Assembly (NCBI GenBank): GCA_965205925.1
Contig: OZ242183.1
Coordinates: forward strand, 372,001-436,000
Length of the DNA: 64,000 bases
Source of the DNA: CAYRJD01 sp965205925
GTDB lineage: Bacteria; Actinomycetota; Acidimicrobiia; Acidimicrobiales; Poriferisodalaceae
Direction of reading: 5' to 3'
Made by a program: the position numbers and the translations under genes. The notes below the pieces were generated by a model that was given only the letters and a program-made list of their open reading frames with translations, was not told the DNA's origin and made no database searches. Positions 1 through 7,853 of this stretch are shown here, in pieces; position 1 is the stretch's first letter, and each line of letters opens with the position of its first letter.

Positions 1-174
1 GGCTTGCCGCTTAGCGGGCTCACCGATCAACACCTCACCACTTTTTGAGATTGCGACAACTGACGGTGTCGTGCGGTCACCTTCTGCGTTGGCAATGACT
101 ATGGGTTCGCCACCCTCCATCGCTGCCACCACAGAGTTGGTGGTTCCGAGGTCTATTCCTACTGCTTTAGACAT
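1..174 (-). CDS. dnaK: Molecular chaperone DnaK (Hsp70), N-terminal 58 residues only
   Basis: This is the 5' end of an Hsp70 chaperone, which folds client proteins in the cytosol by ATP-driven cycling with DnaJ and GrpE. The visible 58 residues start MSKAVGIDLGTTNS, the phosphate-1 loop of the Hsp70 ATPase domain, and continue with GDRTTPSVV, also typical. The ATG at 174 has a GGAG ribosome binding site about 9 bases upstream. The rest of the gene, and presumably grpE and dnaJ, lie left of the window. It is divergent from gpmA, with a heat-shock-type promoter in between. Confidence 0.97.
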   Translation of the reverse strand, partial: MSKAVGIDLGTTNSVVAAMEGGEPIVIANAEGDRTTPSVVAISKSGEVLIGEPAKRQA

Positions 175-249
175 TTTTCTTGCTCCATTTATTTGCTTAT
201 TTACTGACATTTACTGACTTTGGCCTGTAAATGATTTGCTATAAAGAGC

Positions 250-278
250 AGTATATAAGTTGAGTGTGGTATTCACAA
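250..278 (-). promoter_or_regulatory. dnaK promoter overlapped by a HAIR-like inverted repeat
   Basis: Reading leftward there is a good vegetative promoter: TTGTGA at 278-273, a 17-base spacer and TATACT at 255-250. Bases 257-281 form an imperfect inverted repeat whose right half, ACTCAAC, matches six of seven bases of the HspR-binding HAIR half-site ACTCAAG; the left half matches poorly. In actinobacteria HspR represses dnaK through HAIR elements, so an operator covering the -35 to -10 interval fits. The promoter is seen directly; the HspR assignment is inference. Confidence 0.55.
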
Positions 279-325
279 CTTTAGATGCTTGAGATCCACT
301 TGATGATTGCCGCTAGGTTTCTAAG

Positions 326-1042
326 GTGCGAACACTTCTGCTGCTGCGGCATGGACAAAGCCAATGGAACTTAGAAAATCGGTTCACCGGCTGGCATGAC
401 ATTGGCCTGTCAGAACGGGGGCAAACCGAAGCGCGCCAAGCCGGTGAGGCAATAGTTGCGGCTGGTTTAAGACCGACCGTGGTGCACACCTCGCTACTGG
501 TACGCGCGATCGCCACTGCCAACGAGACGCTGGCAGTGTTGGGTCGATTGTGGATACCTGTGCGACGTGACTGGCGTCTAAACGAACGGCATTACGGCGC
601 TTTGACAGGACTGAACAAGGCCGAAACTGCCGAGCAGCACGGTGAAGAGCAGGTTCATATTTGGCGACGTAGCTACGCAGTGGCGCCGCCGCCAATGGAA
701 GACGATCACCCATATCTGGGACAATTGATTGACGATCGCTACGCCGGCCTAAGCGAGGCTGCCCAACTGGTTCGAACGGAGTGTCTGGCTGACGTGGTTA
801 CGCGAATTCAGCCTTGGTGGCAAGAAGCTGCCGCCACGGATTTGTTAGCGGGAGAAACCGTGCTGGTAGCCGCTCACGGAAACAGCCTGCGGGCACTTGT
901 GAAGATGCTTGATGAAATACCTGACGACAAAATTTCAGACCTGAACATTCCCACCGGTGTGCCGCTGGTGTACGAGCTGGACGAAAACTTGATGCCAGCG
1001 CAAAAGGTCAGCATCGAGCAGCGCTATTTGCCGGTTGGTTAG
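326..1042 (+). CDS. gpmA: 2,3-bisphosphoglycerate-dependent phosphoglycerate mutase
   Basis: This cytosolic glycolytic enzyme interconverts 3- and 2-phosphoglycerate through a phosphohistidine. The 238 residues are close to the family norm of about 250. The catalytic RHGQS motif lies at residues 8-12, followed by NRFTGWHD, the NERHYGALTGLNK block that contains the acid/base glutamate, and the second histidine in AAHGNSLRAL near residue 182. The end DLNIPTGVPLVYEL is also typical. The start is GTG at 326; no strong ribosome binding site is visible. It stands alone, convergent with the P-II gene 10 bases downstream. Confidence 0.95.
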   Translation: MRTLLLLRHGQSQWNLENRFTGWHDIGLSERGQTEARQAGEAIVAAGLRPTVVHTSLLVRAIATANETLAVLGRLWIPVRRDWRLNERHYGALTGLNKAETAEQHGEEQVHIWRRSYAVAPPPMEDDHPYLGQLIDDRYAGLSEAAQLVRTECLADVVTRIQPWWQEAAATDLLAGETVLVAAHGNSLRALVKMLDEIPDDKISDLNIPTGVPLVYELDENLMPAQKVSIEQRYLPVG

Positions 1043-1052
1043 CAAATAGCGT

Positions 1053-1394
1053 CTAAAGCGCGTCTAGTCCACGCTCGTCTGTGCGGATACGAACAACTGA
1101 GTCAACGTCTGTAATCCACACCTTGCCGTCACCGATTCGTTCGGTTCGCGCGGCGGCAACGATCTGCTCACACACCTGATCGGCAAGGTTGGCGGCCACC
1201 AGCACCTCCACTCGCAGCTTCGGAATGAAATCCACGTGATACTCCGTGCCTCGGTAGGTCTCGGTATGTCCGCCCTGGCGTCCAAACCCTCGCACTTCAG
1301 ATGCGGTTACCCCCGACACGTCAAGATCACGCAGCGACTCGATCACCGCTTCCAGACGATGAGGCTTGATGACTGCGGTCACAAGCTTGATCAT
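1053..1394 (-). CDS. Nitrogen regulatory protein P-II (GlnB/GlnK family)
   Basis: A 113-residue P-II signal protein, the normal length. P-II trimers sense ATP/ADP and 2-oxoglutarate and control nitrogen-assimilation proteins. It begins MIKLVTAVIKPHRLEAV. The T-loop region reads GFGRQGGHTETYRGTEY, with the conserved tyrosines at residues 47 and 52 (normal uridylylation or adenylylation site). The B-loop is ERIGDGKVWI. I chose the ATG at 1394 because it has AGGAG just upstream; a longer frame to 1466 only adds non-homologous residues. No amtB, glnA or glnD is adjacent, so GlnB and GlnK cannot be told apart here. Confidence 0.95.
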   Translation of the reverse strand: MIKLVTAVIKPHRLEAVIESLRDLDVSGVTASEVRGFGRQGGHTETYRGTEYHVDFIPKLRVEVLVAANLADQVCEQIVAAARTERIGDGKVWITDVDSVVRIRTDERGLDAL

Positions 1395-1503
1395 GATCTT
1401 CTCCTGTCGGTTTGTGTGCGGCCAACCAGCAGCAAGCCTGCCAGCCAAGTCGTTATTTAACTCCAACGCAAACCTGTTAGCACCGTCACGCGCACGCTGC
1501 CTT

Positions 1504-1523
1504 GACTTAAGTCGGACTTAAGT
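1504..1523. promoter_or_regulatory. Two tandem ACTTAAGT palindromes, possible operator
   Basis: The self-complementary octamer ACTTAAGT occurs at 1505-1512 and again at 1516-1523, 11 bases apart, about one helical turn. The first copy extends to the 10-base palindrome GACTTAAGTC. The pair lies between the divergent P-II gene and the cyclic-nucleotide-binding gene, where an operator would be expected. The regulator is unknown. Confidence 0.4.
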
Positions 1524-1559
1524 TGGAGGAGAACCTCAACCGCGCGCTAGATTGCCAGC

Positions 1560-1991
1560 ATGGCTGCCAAACACAGAATTGATCAACTCCACAAAGTGGA
1601 CCTGTTCTCAACTTGTAGCAAACGAGAACTTGAAAAAATCGCTCAGATGGCTGAAGAGATCACCATCCCAGCCGGCAAGGCTCTGCTAGAACAAGGAACC
1701 TCAGGCCAAAAGGCTCGCGAGGCGTATGTAATCGTTAAGGGCAGTGTGACCGTGCGACGCAACGGACGCAAGATCGCTGAACTGGGTCCGGGTGAATCGG
1801 TTGGAGAGATGGCGTTGTTTGATGACGGGCCACGCACTGCGACGGTGGTCTCAGCAACCGACTTGACCGTGTTGGTGCTGCAGCGCCAACAGATGCTGGG
1901 GTTAGTTGATGAGATGCCTGCGCTGGCATCGAAGATGATGCAAGAACTTGCCCGCCGTTTACGCGAATCCAATCGCAAGCTTTACGGCTAA
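1560..1991 (+). CDS. Cyclic-nucleotide-binding domain protein without a DNA-binding domain
   Basis: A 143-residue protein that is essentially one CRP/PKA-type cyclic nucleotide-binding domain (about residues 13-130). The phosphate-binding cassette is intact: GESVGEMALFDDGPRTATV near residues 78-96 keeps the Gly-Glu pair and the Pro-Arg-Thr-Ala that hold the cyclic phosphate and ribose. No helix-turn-helix follows; the protein ends in a basic helix, ELARRLRESNRKLYG. It is therefore probably a ligand-binding adaptor rather than a transcription factor. The in-frame stop at 1548 limits the start to the ATG at 1560 (or a non-standard ATT at 1551). GGAGGAG lies too far upstream to serve it, so the mRNA may be leaderless. 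It is followed by the iron-sulphur protein gene, possibly co-transcribed. Confidence 0.9.
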   Translation: MAAKHRIDQLHKVDLFSTCSKRELEKIAQMAEEITIPAGKALLEQGTSGQKAREAYVIVKGSVTVRRNGRKIAELGPGESVGEMALFDDGPRTATVVSATDLTVLVLQRQQMLGLVDEMPALASKMMQELARRLRESNRKLYG

Positions 1992-1994
1992 CCC

Positions 1995-2012
1995 AGGCCG
2001 CCTAAGTGGCCT
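1995..2012 (+). other. Short hairpin between the cNMP-binding and iron-sulphur protein genes
   Basis: AGGCCGC, loop CTAA, GTGGCCT can form a 7-bp stem (one G-U pair) four bases after the upstream stop codon. It is followed by A-rich sequence, not a T run, so it is not a convincing intrinsic terminator. It could stabilise a processed 3' end or attenuate read-through. Confidence 0.35.
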
Positions 2013-2036
2013 AACAAAAAGTCGGTTGTAAATTAC

Positions 2037-4235
2037 ATGAACAGTCGTCGCCTACGTCCGCATCAGTTGGTTCTAGTAATCGGCATCGCCTTTGCGGCGG
2101 TAACAGCTGCGTCGGGCATTGCTGCAGCGGTGTTCGACTTTCACCTTGATGGATCCGAACCGATTCATCGAGAGGTATTTGGCAACATTGACGACGCGGT
2201 CAAGTTTGCGTTTTATGCGCTTACCTGCGTTCTGATCATCTACGGCGCTTACAACTTCTCTCAGCGTGCTCGTAACTGGCAACGCGGAGCGCCAGACAAA
2301 CGCACAACCACACGCGCCAATGCTCGCAATCGTGTGCGTGACTACCGCGCAGGTGTGCTGATGCAAACCCTCCTACGCGATCCCGCAGCGGGTTTAATGC
2401 ACGCGCTGCTCTACTACGGCTTTCTCGTGTTGCTGGCGGTAACTACCACTCTTGAAATAGACCATCAACTGCCTGAAAGCTTGAAATTTCTAAAGGGTCA
2501 GACCTATCAAGGTTTCAGCCTGGTTGGTGATTTAGCCGGCGTGCTGTTTACCGCTGGTGTGCTGTGGGCGCTGGTGCGGCGCTACGTTCAGCGTCCGTAT
2601 CGCATTCGGATCAAGTCTCGGCCAGAGCACCTTCTGATATTGGCCGTGCTGGCTGGGCTGGGCATTACTGGATTTGTTGCCGAAGCTATGCGTATAGGTC
2701 TAGCTGGCAGACCGGACTGGGAGCAATGGTCGTTCATTGGCTACCCACTCTCCGCAGCCTTTGATCAAATGGGAGCGTTGGCTGGTTGGCATCAAGTTCT
2801 CTGGATTACCCACGTATTGGCATTCATGGTGTTTTTGGCGATCTTGCCTATCACGATGTTGCGGCACATGTTCACCTCACCAATGAACATGTACCTGCGC
2901 GACCGGGAACGGCCAAAGGGAGCGATGCGGGCGCTACCTAACTTGATGGAAGCCGAAGACATAGAAACAATCGGCGCTTCAGTCATAGAAGACTTCACCT
3001 GGAAGCAACTACTCGACACCGACAGTTGCACGATGTGTGGACGCTGCACGGCGGTATGTCCGGCCAAGGCAACAGGCAAGCCGCTTGACCCACGCGAGAT
3101 TGTGCTTAAGACAGGTGAGGTAATGGCAGCTACCGGTGAGCACGGTGCGGTATCGCCGCCGCTCGGAGTGGGCGGGGACGTAAAGGTGCCGGCAAACGAC
3201 ATGTTTGAACGTGTTACTCACGAAGAGCTGTGGGCGTGCACGTCTTGTCGTGCTTGTGATGAAGCCTGTCCTGTCAACATCGAGATACTCGACAAGATTC
3301 TTGACATGCGCCGCCATTTGACTTTGATGGAGAGTGAGTTTCCCTCTGAGCTTGGTAGTGCGTTTCGCGCGATGGAAAACAACGCCAACCCTTGGAACAT
3401 GAACAACGCCGATCGTGGTGATTGGGCTGACGAACTAGACGTGCCAGTGGTAGACGGATCTACTGACAGATCTAACCCGTTTAGTCATGAGTACCTATAT
3501 TGGGTGGGTTGCGCCGGCAGTTTCGACGATAAGAACCAGCGCGTGTCGGTAGCTACAGCCAAGCTGCTGCAGCGTGCCGGGGTTGACTTCGCAATCTTGG
3601 GGCCGGCGGAAATGTGCACAGGTGACAGCGCTAGGCGGGCTGGCAACGAGTACCTATTTCAGATGCTGGCGATGCAAAACATCGAATCTCTAAATGAGAT
3701 GGGGGTACGCAAGATAGTGACACAGTGCCCTCATTGTTTCAACACACTTGCAAACGAGTATCCGCAGTACGGGGGTAACTGGGAAGTTATTCATCACTCG
3801 CAGCTGCTTGAAGAGTTGGTGGCATCAGGTGCTTTGGACTTGTCACAAGCGCGCCTAGATGAGCGTGTGGTGTATCACGACTCGTGCTACCTAGGTCGTC
3901 ACAATGATGTTTATGTGGCGCCGCGCAAGGTGATCGGCTCTTTGGCTGGTGTGGAGATAGTAGAAGCGCCGCGCAACGGCAACAAGGGGATGTGTTGCGG
4001 TGCAGGTGGTGCTCGCATGTGGATGGAAGAAACGATCGGCACCAAGGTGAACGATGAACGTTCGAAAGAGTTGTTAGATACGGGCGCTAGCCGAATCGCG
4101 ACCGCTTGTCCGTTTTGCTACATCATGATCGACGACGGGGTGAAAGGTCACGGCGTGGAAGAAGACTCGGTGAAGGTGGCCGACATTTCCATTCACCTGA
4201 TCGACGCACTCGAACCAGATGAGGCGGGCAGCTAG
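2037..4235 (+). CDS. EtfD-like membrane iron-sulphur oxidoreductase (heterodisulfide-reductase related)
   Basis: A 732-residue membrane redox protein. The N-terminal 290 residues hold about five or six transmembrane helices of the NarI/HdrE cytochrome b type. Near residue 330 comes CTMCGRCTAVCP and near 400 CTSCRACDEACP, two ferredoxin-type 4Fe-4S sites. Two CCG (HdrD-type) cysteine-rich modules follow: WVGCAGSF...CTGD...CPHC, then HDSCYLGR...CCGAGG...CPFC. This architecture matches Mycobacterium Rv0338c, now called EtfD, which passes electrons from acyl-CoA dehydrogenases via ETF to the quinone pool; a D-lactate or glycolate oxidase partner is less likely. No etfAB is adjacent, but an acyl-CoA dehydrogenase is encoded at 58.4 kb. 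Its stop directly abuts the convergent dcd stop. Confidence 0.85.
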   Translation: MNSRRLRPHQLVLVIGIAFAAVTAASGIAAAVFDFHLDGSEPIHREVFGNIDDAVKFAFYALTCVLIIYGAYNFSQRARNWQRGAPDKRTTTRANARNRVRDYRAGVLMQTLLRDPAAGLMHALLYYGFLVLLAVTTTLEIDHQLPESLKFLKGQTYQGFSLVGDLAGVLFTAGVLWALVRRYVQRPYRIRIKSRPEHLLILAVLAGLGITGFVAEAMRIGLAGRPDWEQWSFIGYPLSAAFDQMGALAGWHQVLWITHVLAFMVFLAILPITMLRHMFTSPMNMYLRDRERPKGAMRALPNLMEAEDIETIGASVIEDFTWKQLLDTDSCTMCGRCTAVCPAKATGKPLDPREIVLKTGEVMAATGEHGAVSPPLGVGGDVKVPANDMFERVTHEELWACTSCRACDEACPVNIEILDKILDMRRHLTLMESEFPSELGSAFRAMENNANPWNMNNADRGDWADELDVPVVDGSTDRSNPFSHEYLYWVGCAGSFDDKNQRVSVATAKLLQRAGVDFAILGPAEMCTGDSARRAGNEYLFQMLAMQNIESLNEMGVRKIVTQCPHCFNTLANEYPQYGGNWEVIHHSQLLEELVASGALDLSQARLDERVVYHDSCYLGRHNDVYVAPRKVIGSLAGVEIVEAPRNGNKGMCCGAGGARMWMEETIGTKVNDERSKELLDTGASRIATACPFCYIMIDDGVKGHGVEEDSVKVADISIHLIDALEPDEAGS

Positions 4236-4814
4236 CTAACTCAGCGGTGGCGAGCGAAAGTTTTCGAAATAGCGGCTGGGTGTAGGACCGCGCTGGCCGC
4301 GGTACTTAGAACCCAAACGATCCGAGCCGTATGGAAACTCGGACGGAGTCGTCATCTTGATGAAGCTGATTTGTCCAATACGCATACCCGGATAAAGCTT
4401 GATGGGTAAGTTGGCAACGTTGGATAATTCCAGAGTGAGATAGCCATCCCAACCCGGATCCACAAAACCAGCGGTGGTGTGTATAAGCAGACCAAGGCGC
4501 CCAAGCGAGGATTTGCCCTCCAATCGTCCAACCAAATCATCTGGCACCATTACTCGTTCCAAGGTTGCGCCAAGCACAAACTGCCCGGGATGCAACACAA
4601 AGTACTCCCCTTGCAGTACTTCAATAATGTCGGTTCGGTCACGCTGATCCTGTGCCACATCAATCACCGGAATCGAGTGATCGCGAAAAACTAGAAACGA
4701 AGAATCCAGCCTTAAATCAACCGAGGAGGGCTGAATGGCTGAAGGGTCTAGCGGATCAATACAGATACGTCCGGCAGCAATTTCCTCGCGAATGGATCGA
4801 TCCGACAAAATCAC
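4236..4814 (-). CDS. dcd: dCTP deaminase (possibly bifunctional, dUMP-forming)
   Basis: A 192-residue trimeric dUTPase-fold enzyme of pyrimidine deoxynucleotide supply. It starts MILSDRSIREEI and includes IQPSSVDLRLD, the nucleotide-binding block EGKSSLGRLGL at about 101-111, and TAGFVDPGWDGYLTLEL, which carries the catalytic glutamate. The tail SDRLGSKYRGQRGPTPSR closes over the substrate. Actinobacterial members usually deaminate dCTP and hydrolyse the product to dUMP in one active site; that subtype is inferred from the clade. It is convergent with the EtfD-like gene, with no gap between the two stops, and divergent from tRNA-Gly. Confidence 0.95.
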   Translation of the reverse strand: MILSDRSIREEIAAGRICIDPLDPSAIQPSSVDLRLDSSFLVFRDHSIPVIDVAQDQRDRTDIIEVLQGEYFVLHPGQFVLGATLERVMVPDDLVGRLEGKSSLGRLGLLIHTTAGFVDPGWDGYLTLELSNVANLPIKLYPGMRIGQISFIKMTTPSEFPYGSDRLGSKYRGQRGPTPSRYFENFRSPPLS

Positions 4815-4861
4815 AGGCGGCCGAGCCTAGTAATCGTCAGGGCTACCCTCAGCTGCTTACT

Positions 4862-4932
4862 GCGGGTGTAGTTCAATGGCAGAACACCAGCTTCCCAAGC
4901 TGGGTACGGGGGTTCGATTCCCCTCACCCGCT
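4862..4932 (+). tRNA. tRNA-Gly, anticodon CCC
   Basis: A 71-base cloverleaf with acceptor stem GCGGGTG/CACCCGC, anticodon stem CCAGC/GCTGG around loop TTCCCAA (anticodon CCC at 4894-4896), and a T-arm with GGTTCGATTCC. CCA is not encoded at the 3' end, so the tRNA needs the CCA-adding enzyme encoded at 13.6 kb. Confidence 0.95.
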
Positions 4933-4938
4933 CGGTTT

Positions 4939-4963
4939 TCAGTCCATACGACTGAGCTTTTAT
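4939..4963 (+). terminator. Probable intrinsic terminator of tRNA-Gly
   Basis: TCAGTC (4939-4944), loop CATAC, GACTGA (4950-4955), then GCTTTTAT. The 6-bp stem is modest and the T run is only four bases, but it sits directly behind the tRNA and ahead of the convergent end of the small membrane gene, where termination is needed. Confidence 0.4.
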
Positions 4964-4971
4964 GCGGCTTG

Positions 4972-5181
4972 TCACGAATTCGCCAGCGATGCAATGGCCC
5001 AGATGGTTGCCACAAGGCCAACAAGCGCATAGGGCAACGTTCGCTTCCAAGGAGCGCGCGTTAGTTCGCCAGCGCGGCGAGGTGCTTGTCGCCGACGCAC
5101 CATGGCAGCTGCGTTGCCTACAAGCATCGCTGCGCCGAATGCCAATATCAACAGCGGGATGAGGTCTTCGCCGAGAAACAT
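4972..5181 (-). CDS. Small two-helix membrane protein downstream of dnaB
   Basis: A 69-residue protein of unknown function. It has two hydrophobic helices, LIPLLILAFGAAMLVG near residues 7-22 and LPYALVGLVATIWAIAS near 49-65, joined by a strongly basic loop (MVRRRQAPRRAGELTR). By the positive-inside rule the loop should be cytosolic. It starts 10 bases after the dnaB stop and is probably the last gene of that operon. The ATG at 5181 was preferred to an upstream extension inside dnaB; the ribosome binding site is weak. Confidence 0.6.
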   Translation of the reverse strand: MFLGEDLIPLLILAFGAAMLVGNAAAMVRRRQAPRRAGELTRAPWKRTLPYALVGLVATIWAIASLANS

Positions 5182-5191
5182 CGGTGAGTTA

Positions 5192-6691
5192 CTAGTAGTC
5201 CTGCTGCGAGATGGAAACACCGCGCGCAGCCACTGAGTCGCCAGCATTAGCAAAGCATGCGTATTGGGGGAGGAAAGCAAGGTTGGCTTTGCCGATGGGT
5301 CCGTTGCGGTGCTTAGCAACGATGACCTCGGCTGCTCCTTTTTCAGGGCTATCGCTGTTGTAAATCTCGTCGCGGTATAAAAACATCACCACGTCGGCGT
5401 CTTGTTCGATCGCTCCGGATTCTCGTAGGTCGCTCAGCATGGGACGCTTATCGCTGCGCTGTTCCAGTTGGCGGCTCAGCTGAGATAAGGCGAGCACGGG
5501 TGTGCGTAGCTCACGTGCCAGCACTTTGAGGCCGCGCGACATTTCAGCAACCTCAACCTGACGCGTTTCTGAATCATTGCGACCGCTCATGAGTTGTAGA
5601 TAATCGACCACTATCAAGCCCAGGTCTTCGCCGGTCTGGCGAGCTAGTCGGCGAGATTTGGCACGTATTTCAGGGATGGTGAGGTTTGGGTTGTCGTCTA
5701 TCCACAGCTGCGCCTGCCCTAAGCGCTCGATGCTGTCCGTGATCTGTGTCCATTGCGTTGTCTCGAGTTTTCCGGTTTGCAATTTTTGAGAATCGATACG
5801 AGCGTCGGCTGCAAGCAGTCGATTCGTTAGCTCAAGATGTGCCATCTCCAGCGAGAAAAACAGCACGGGCTTGCTAACGGTTACCGCTATGTGTGAAGCA
5901 ACCGTCAAAGCGAACGCGGTCTTACCCATAGATGGGCGCGCGCCGACCACGTTCAGTGTTGAGTGCTGCAGGCCCCCCAGGATTTTGTCAAGTTCATCGA
6001 ACCCAGTAGCAGCTCCTGTGATTCCGTCGCTATTTTCATAGATGTCTTCAAGGTGCGCTAACGCGCCTTCTAACAAACCCTTCAGATGGGCCGTGGAGTT
6101 AACGATGCGGCGCTCAGCGACCGCGTATACCAAACCCTCTGCTTCATCAAGAGCGCGCGGCACATCGCGTGGATCGCTACGTGCCAGGTCGCAAATCTCA
6201 ATTCCAGACCTGTGCAAGCTCCGCAACAGGGCTTTCTCTTCGACACTTCGGGCATATGTTGCCGACCGAGTTGTAAGAGGCGTGGCGCGCTGCAGTGCTA
6301 GCAGTCTTTCCACACCGCCCGCCTGCTCTAGCACATTGTTGCGAGTTAGTTCCTCTGCGACAGTTACGTAATCAACTCCAACACCATTTGCATACAGTGC
6401 CGCGATCGCGTCAAAGATGTAAGCATTCGGCTTGTAATAGAAATGAATGCCGGTTAGTAGCTCGATAGCAGGAGCAATCGCGTCCGTGGACAACATCATC
6501 GCTCCGAGCACTGACTCTTCTGCATACCTGTCCTGCGGCAGGCCGTGCTGTTCGCTTACATAGCCATCACGCACATCGGAGTAGTTCTGCGCGTCAACGG
6601 GTTCTTGATCTGCTAACCGGATCTCTTCTGTCGGTGCTGTCGGCTCAGGCGGTTCTGCCAAATCGATAGGCGGCTGCTCTGGTCCACTCAT
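5192..6691 (-). CDS. dnaB: Replicative DNA helicase DnaB
   Basis: The hexameric helicase that unwinds DNA ahead of the replisome. It has an acidic, probably disordered N-terminal extension of about 45 residues, the DnaB N domain (from LPQDRYAEESVLGAMML), a linker, and the RecA-like motor with Walker A GARPSMGKTAFAL and Walker B IVVDYLQLM. The DnaB signature SQLSRQLEQR and the arginine-finger area (VIVAKHRNGP) are present. There is no intein, although inteins are common in actinobacterial DnaB. The start is ATG at 6691; a TTG three codons upstream is possible, and neither has a clear ribosome binding site. It follows rplI by 149 bases, continuing the rpsF-ssb-rpsR-rplI order. Confidence 0.96.
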   Translation of the reverse strand: MSGPEQPPIDLAEPPEPTAPTEEIRLADQEPVDAQNYSDVRDGYVSEQHGLPQDRYAEESVLGAMMLSTDAIAPAIELLTGIHFYYKPNAYIFDAIAALYANGVGVDYVTVAEELTRNNVLEQAGGVERLLALQRATPLTTRSATYARSVEEKALLRSLHRSGIEICDLARSDPRDVPRALDEAEGLVYAVAERRIVNSTAHLKGLLEGALAHLEDIYENSDGITGAATGFDELDKILGGLQHSTLNVVGARPSMGKTAFALTVASHIAVTVSKPVLFFSLEMAHLELTNRLLAADARIDSQKLQTGKLETTQWTQITDSIERLGQAQLWIDDNPNLTIPEIRAKSRRLARQTGEDLGLIVVDYLQLMSGRNDSETRQVEVAEMSRGLKVLARELRTPVLALSQLSRQLEQRSDKRPMLSDLRESGAIEQDADVVMFLYRDEIYNSDSPEKGAAEVIVAKHRNGPIGKANLAFLPQYACFANAGDSVAARGVSISQQDY

Positions 6692-6730
6692 GAACTGCAA
6701 TCATGCATCACCACGGTTGTGGATCCGCGG

Positions 6731-6760
6731 TGGATTTCTTCTGAATTTCCTGGAAATCCA
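6731..6760 (-). other. Inverted repeat in the rplI-dnaB gap
   Basis: TGGATTTC (6731-6738) and GAAATCCA (6753-6760) are perfect inverted copies around a 14-base loop, in the 149-base gap before dnaB. No T run follows on the minus strand. It could be a regulator site or an mRNA hairpin in the dnaB leader; nothing shows which. Confidence 0.35.
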
Positions 6761-6840
6761 GTGGAATTTCCTGTGTAAAACCCAGCTTCACAGCTAACAA
6801 TTTGCGTGCAACCTGTGAAAAACTGGGCCAAAGAACAGAC

Positions 6841-7290
6841 TTACTCCGGCGCAACCACGTTGACTGTGAATGTGGCGTGAATCTCGGAATGCAGATGCAG
6901 CTGAATTTCATGGGCTCCCAACGACTTGATGGGTGTTTCAATAATCAGCTTTCGCTTATCCACAGTCTCGCCGATCAGATCCTTGACGGCTTCTGCGATC
7001 TCCGTTCCAGAAAGTGAGCCATAAAGCTGTCCAGCAGAGCCTGCTTGAGCCACGATGGTTACGCCTTCGGTTGTGAGCTTTTTGGCTAGCTCCGCGGCCT
7101 TCTCATGCGATTGTTTTTCGCGTGTAATACGAGCCCGCATCATCTCGTCGGCTTGTTTGAGCACTCCTGCGGTAGCAGGCATTGCAAGCTCTCGCGGTAT
7201 CAGATGGTTACGGGCAAACCCGTCAGCAACATCTAGCACTTGTCCGGCTGTACCGACTCCATCGACATCGCTGCGTAGAACTACCTTCAC
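6841..7290 (-). CDS. rplI: 50S ribosomal protein L9
   Basis: A 149-residue L9, normal length. It binds 23S rRNA with its N-domain and helps keep the reading frame. The N-terminal rRNA-binding domain reads MKVVLRSDVDGVGTAGQVLDV...GFARNHLIPRELA, then comes the long connecting helix (about 45-80) and a C-terminal domain. Its ATG overlaps the rpsR stop by four bases (ATGA), indicating translational coupling. Confidence 0.97.
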   Translation of the reverse strand: MKVVLRSDVDGVGTAGQVLDVADGFARNHLIPRELAMPATAGVLKQADEMMRARITREKQSHEKAAELAKKLTTEGVTIVAQAGSAGQLYGSLSGTEIAEAVKDLIGETVDKRKLIIETPIKSLGAHEIQLHLHSEIHATFTVNVVAPE

Positions 7291-7853
7291 TGCGTCGGCT
7301 CGGTTGAAGTAGAAGCGGCAGTATCGGGTGCAGTAGTACTTGGTGCAGTGGTGTCAGCAACCACTTTGCGATTCGTATCCGAAGATAATGCGGGTTCCTC
7401 AGATGCTGAGTCAAACCCTCGTTCGTGGTTTTGGCGGGTGTTTCCGCGGTCCTCGCCTTCTCGACGGTCGAAGCTTTCGCCTTCTCGGCGGGGGGGACGG
7501 CTGGCATCGTCGCGACCATCGCCCCTATCGTCGCGACGATCGTCGCGCCTGTCATCGCGGCGATCGGTGCGCCGCTGCGTAGTAGGACGCCGGGCGTATT
7601 CGATTAATGCCATCTCGCGCGCAATCTTGATTGCGCGTGCTACTTCACGCTGCTGACGCCTGTTGTTTCCGGTGATGCGTTGAGAGCGTATTTTGGCGCG
7701 CTCAGACATGAATCTGCGCAACAACTCGACATCTTTGTAGTCGACATAGTCTGCGCCGTTGTCCTGTAGGGGGGTGACCTTTTCACGGCGAGATCTGCCT
7801 CTTGTGTCTCCTCCGCGGTTGCTACCGCGCGTCTGTCGTTTTTGTTGGGCCAT
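7287..7853 (-). CDS. rpsR: 30S ribosomal protein S18 with a long charged C-terminal tail
   Basis: The S18 core is at residues about 22-91, with YVDYKDVELLRRFMSERAKI and RQQREVARAIKIAREMALI. S18 normally ends soon after, at 75-95 residues; this protein runs to 188. The extra residues include repeated RRDD units (RRDDRRDDRRDD), then an Arg/Glu/Asp-rich section and a Ser/Thr/Ala-rich end. The frame is continuous and ends in an ATGA overlap with rplI, so it is not an assembly fusion. The start overlaps the ssb stop by one base. The tail is probably disordered and surface exposed; its function is unknown. Confidence 0.95.
   Translation of the reverse strand: MAQQKRQTRGSNRGGDTRGRSRREKVTPLQDNGADYVDYKDVELLRRFMSERAKIRSQRITGNNRRQQREVARAIKIAREMALIEYARRPTTQRRTDRRDDRRDDRRDDRGDGRDDASRPPRREGESFDRREGEDRGNTRQNHERGFDSASEEPALSSDTNRKVVADTTAPSTTAPDTAASTSTEPTQ

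Noticed and set aside
4652..5064. Open frames running through tRNA-Gly
   Set aside because: They read through a well-formed tRNA; the apparent protein segment VRFPSP is the translated T-arm, a common artefact.
6956..6964. Perfect DnaA box TTATCCACA in rplI
   Set aside because: It falls on conserved coding sequence (VDKRKL) and is isolated, so it is probably a codon coincidence. The same applies to perfect boxes at 22522 and 36452 (gyrB VVDNA).
7500..7582. Repeat cluster that at first looked CRISPR-like
   Set aside because: The repeats are in-frame codons for the RRDD units of S18, with no spacers.
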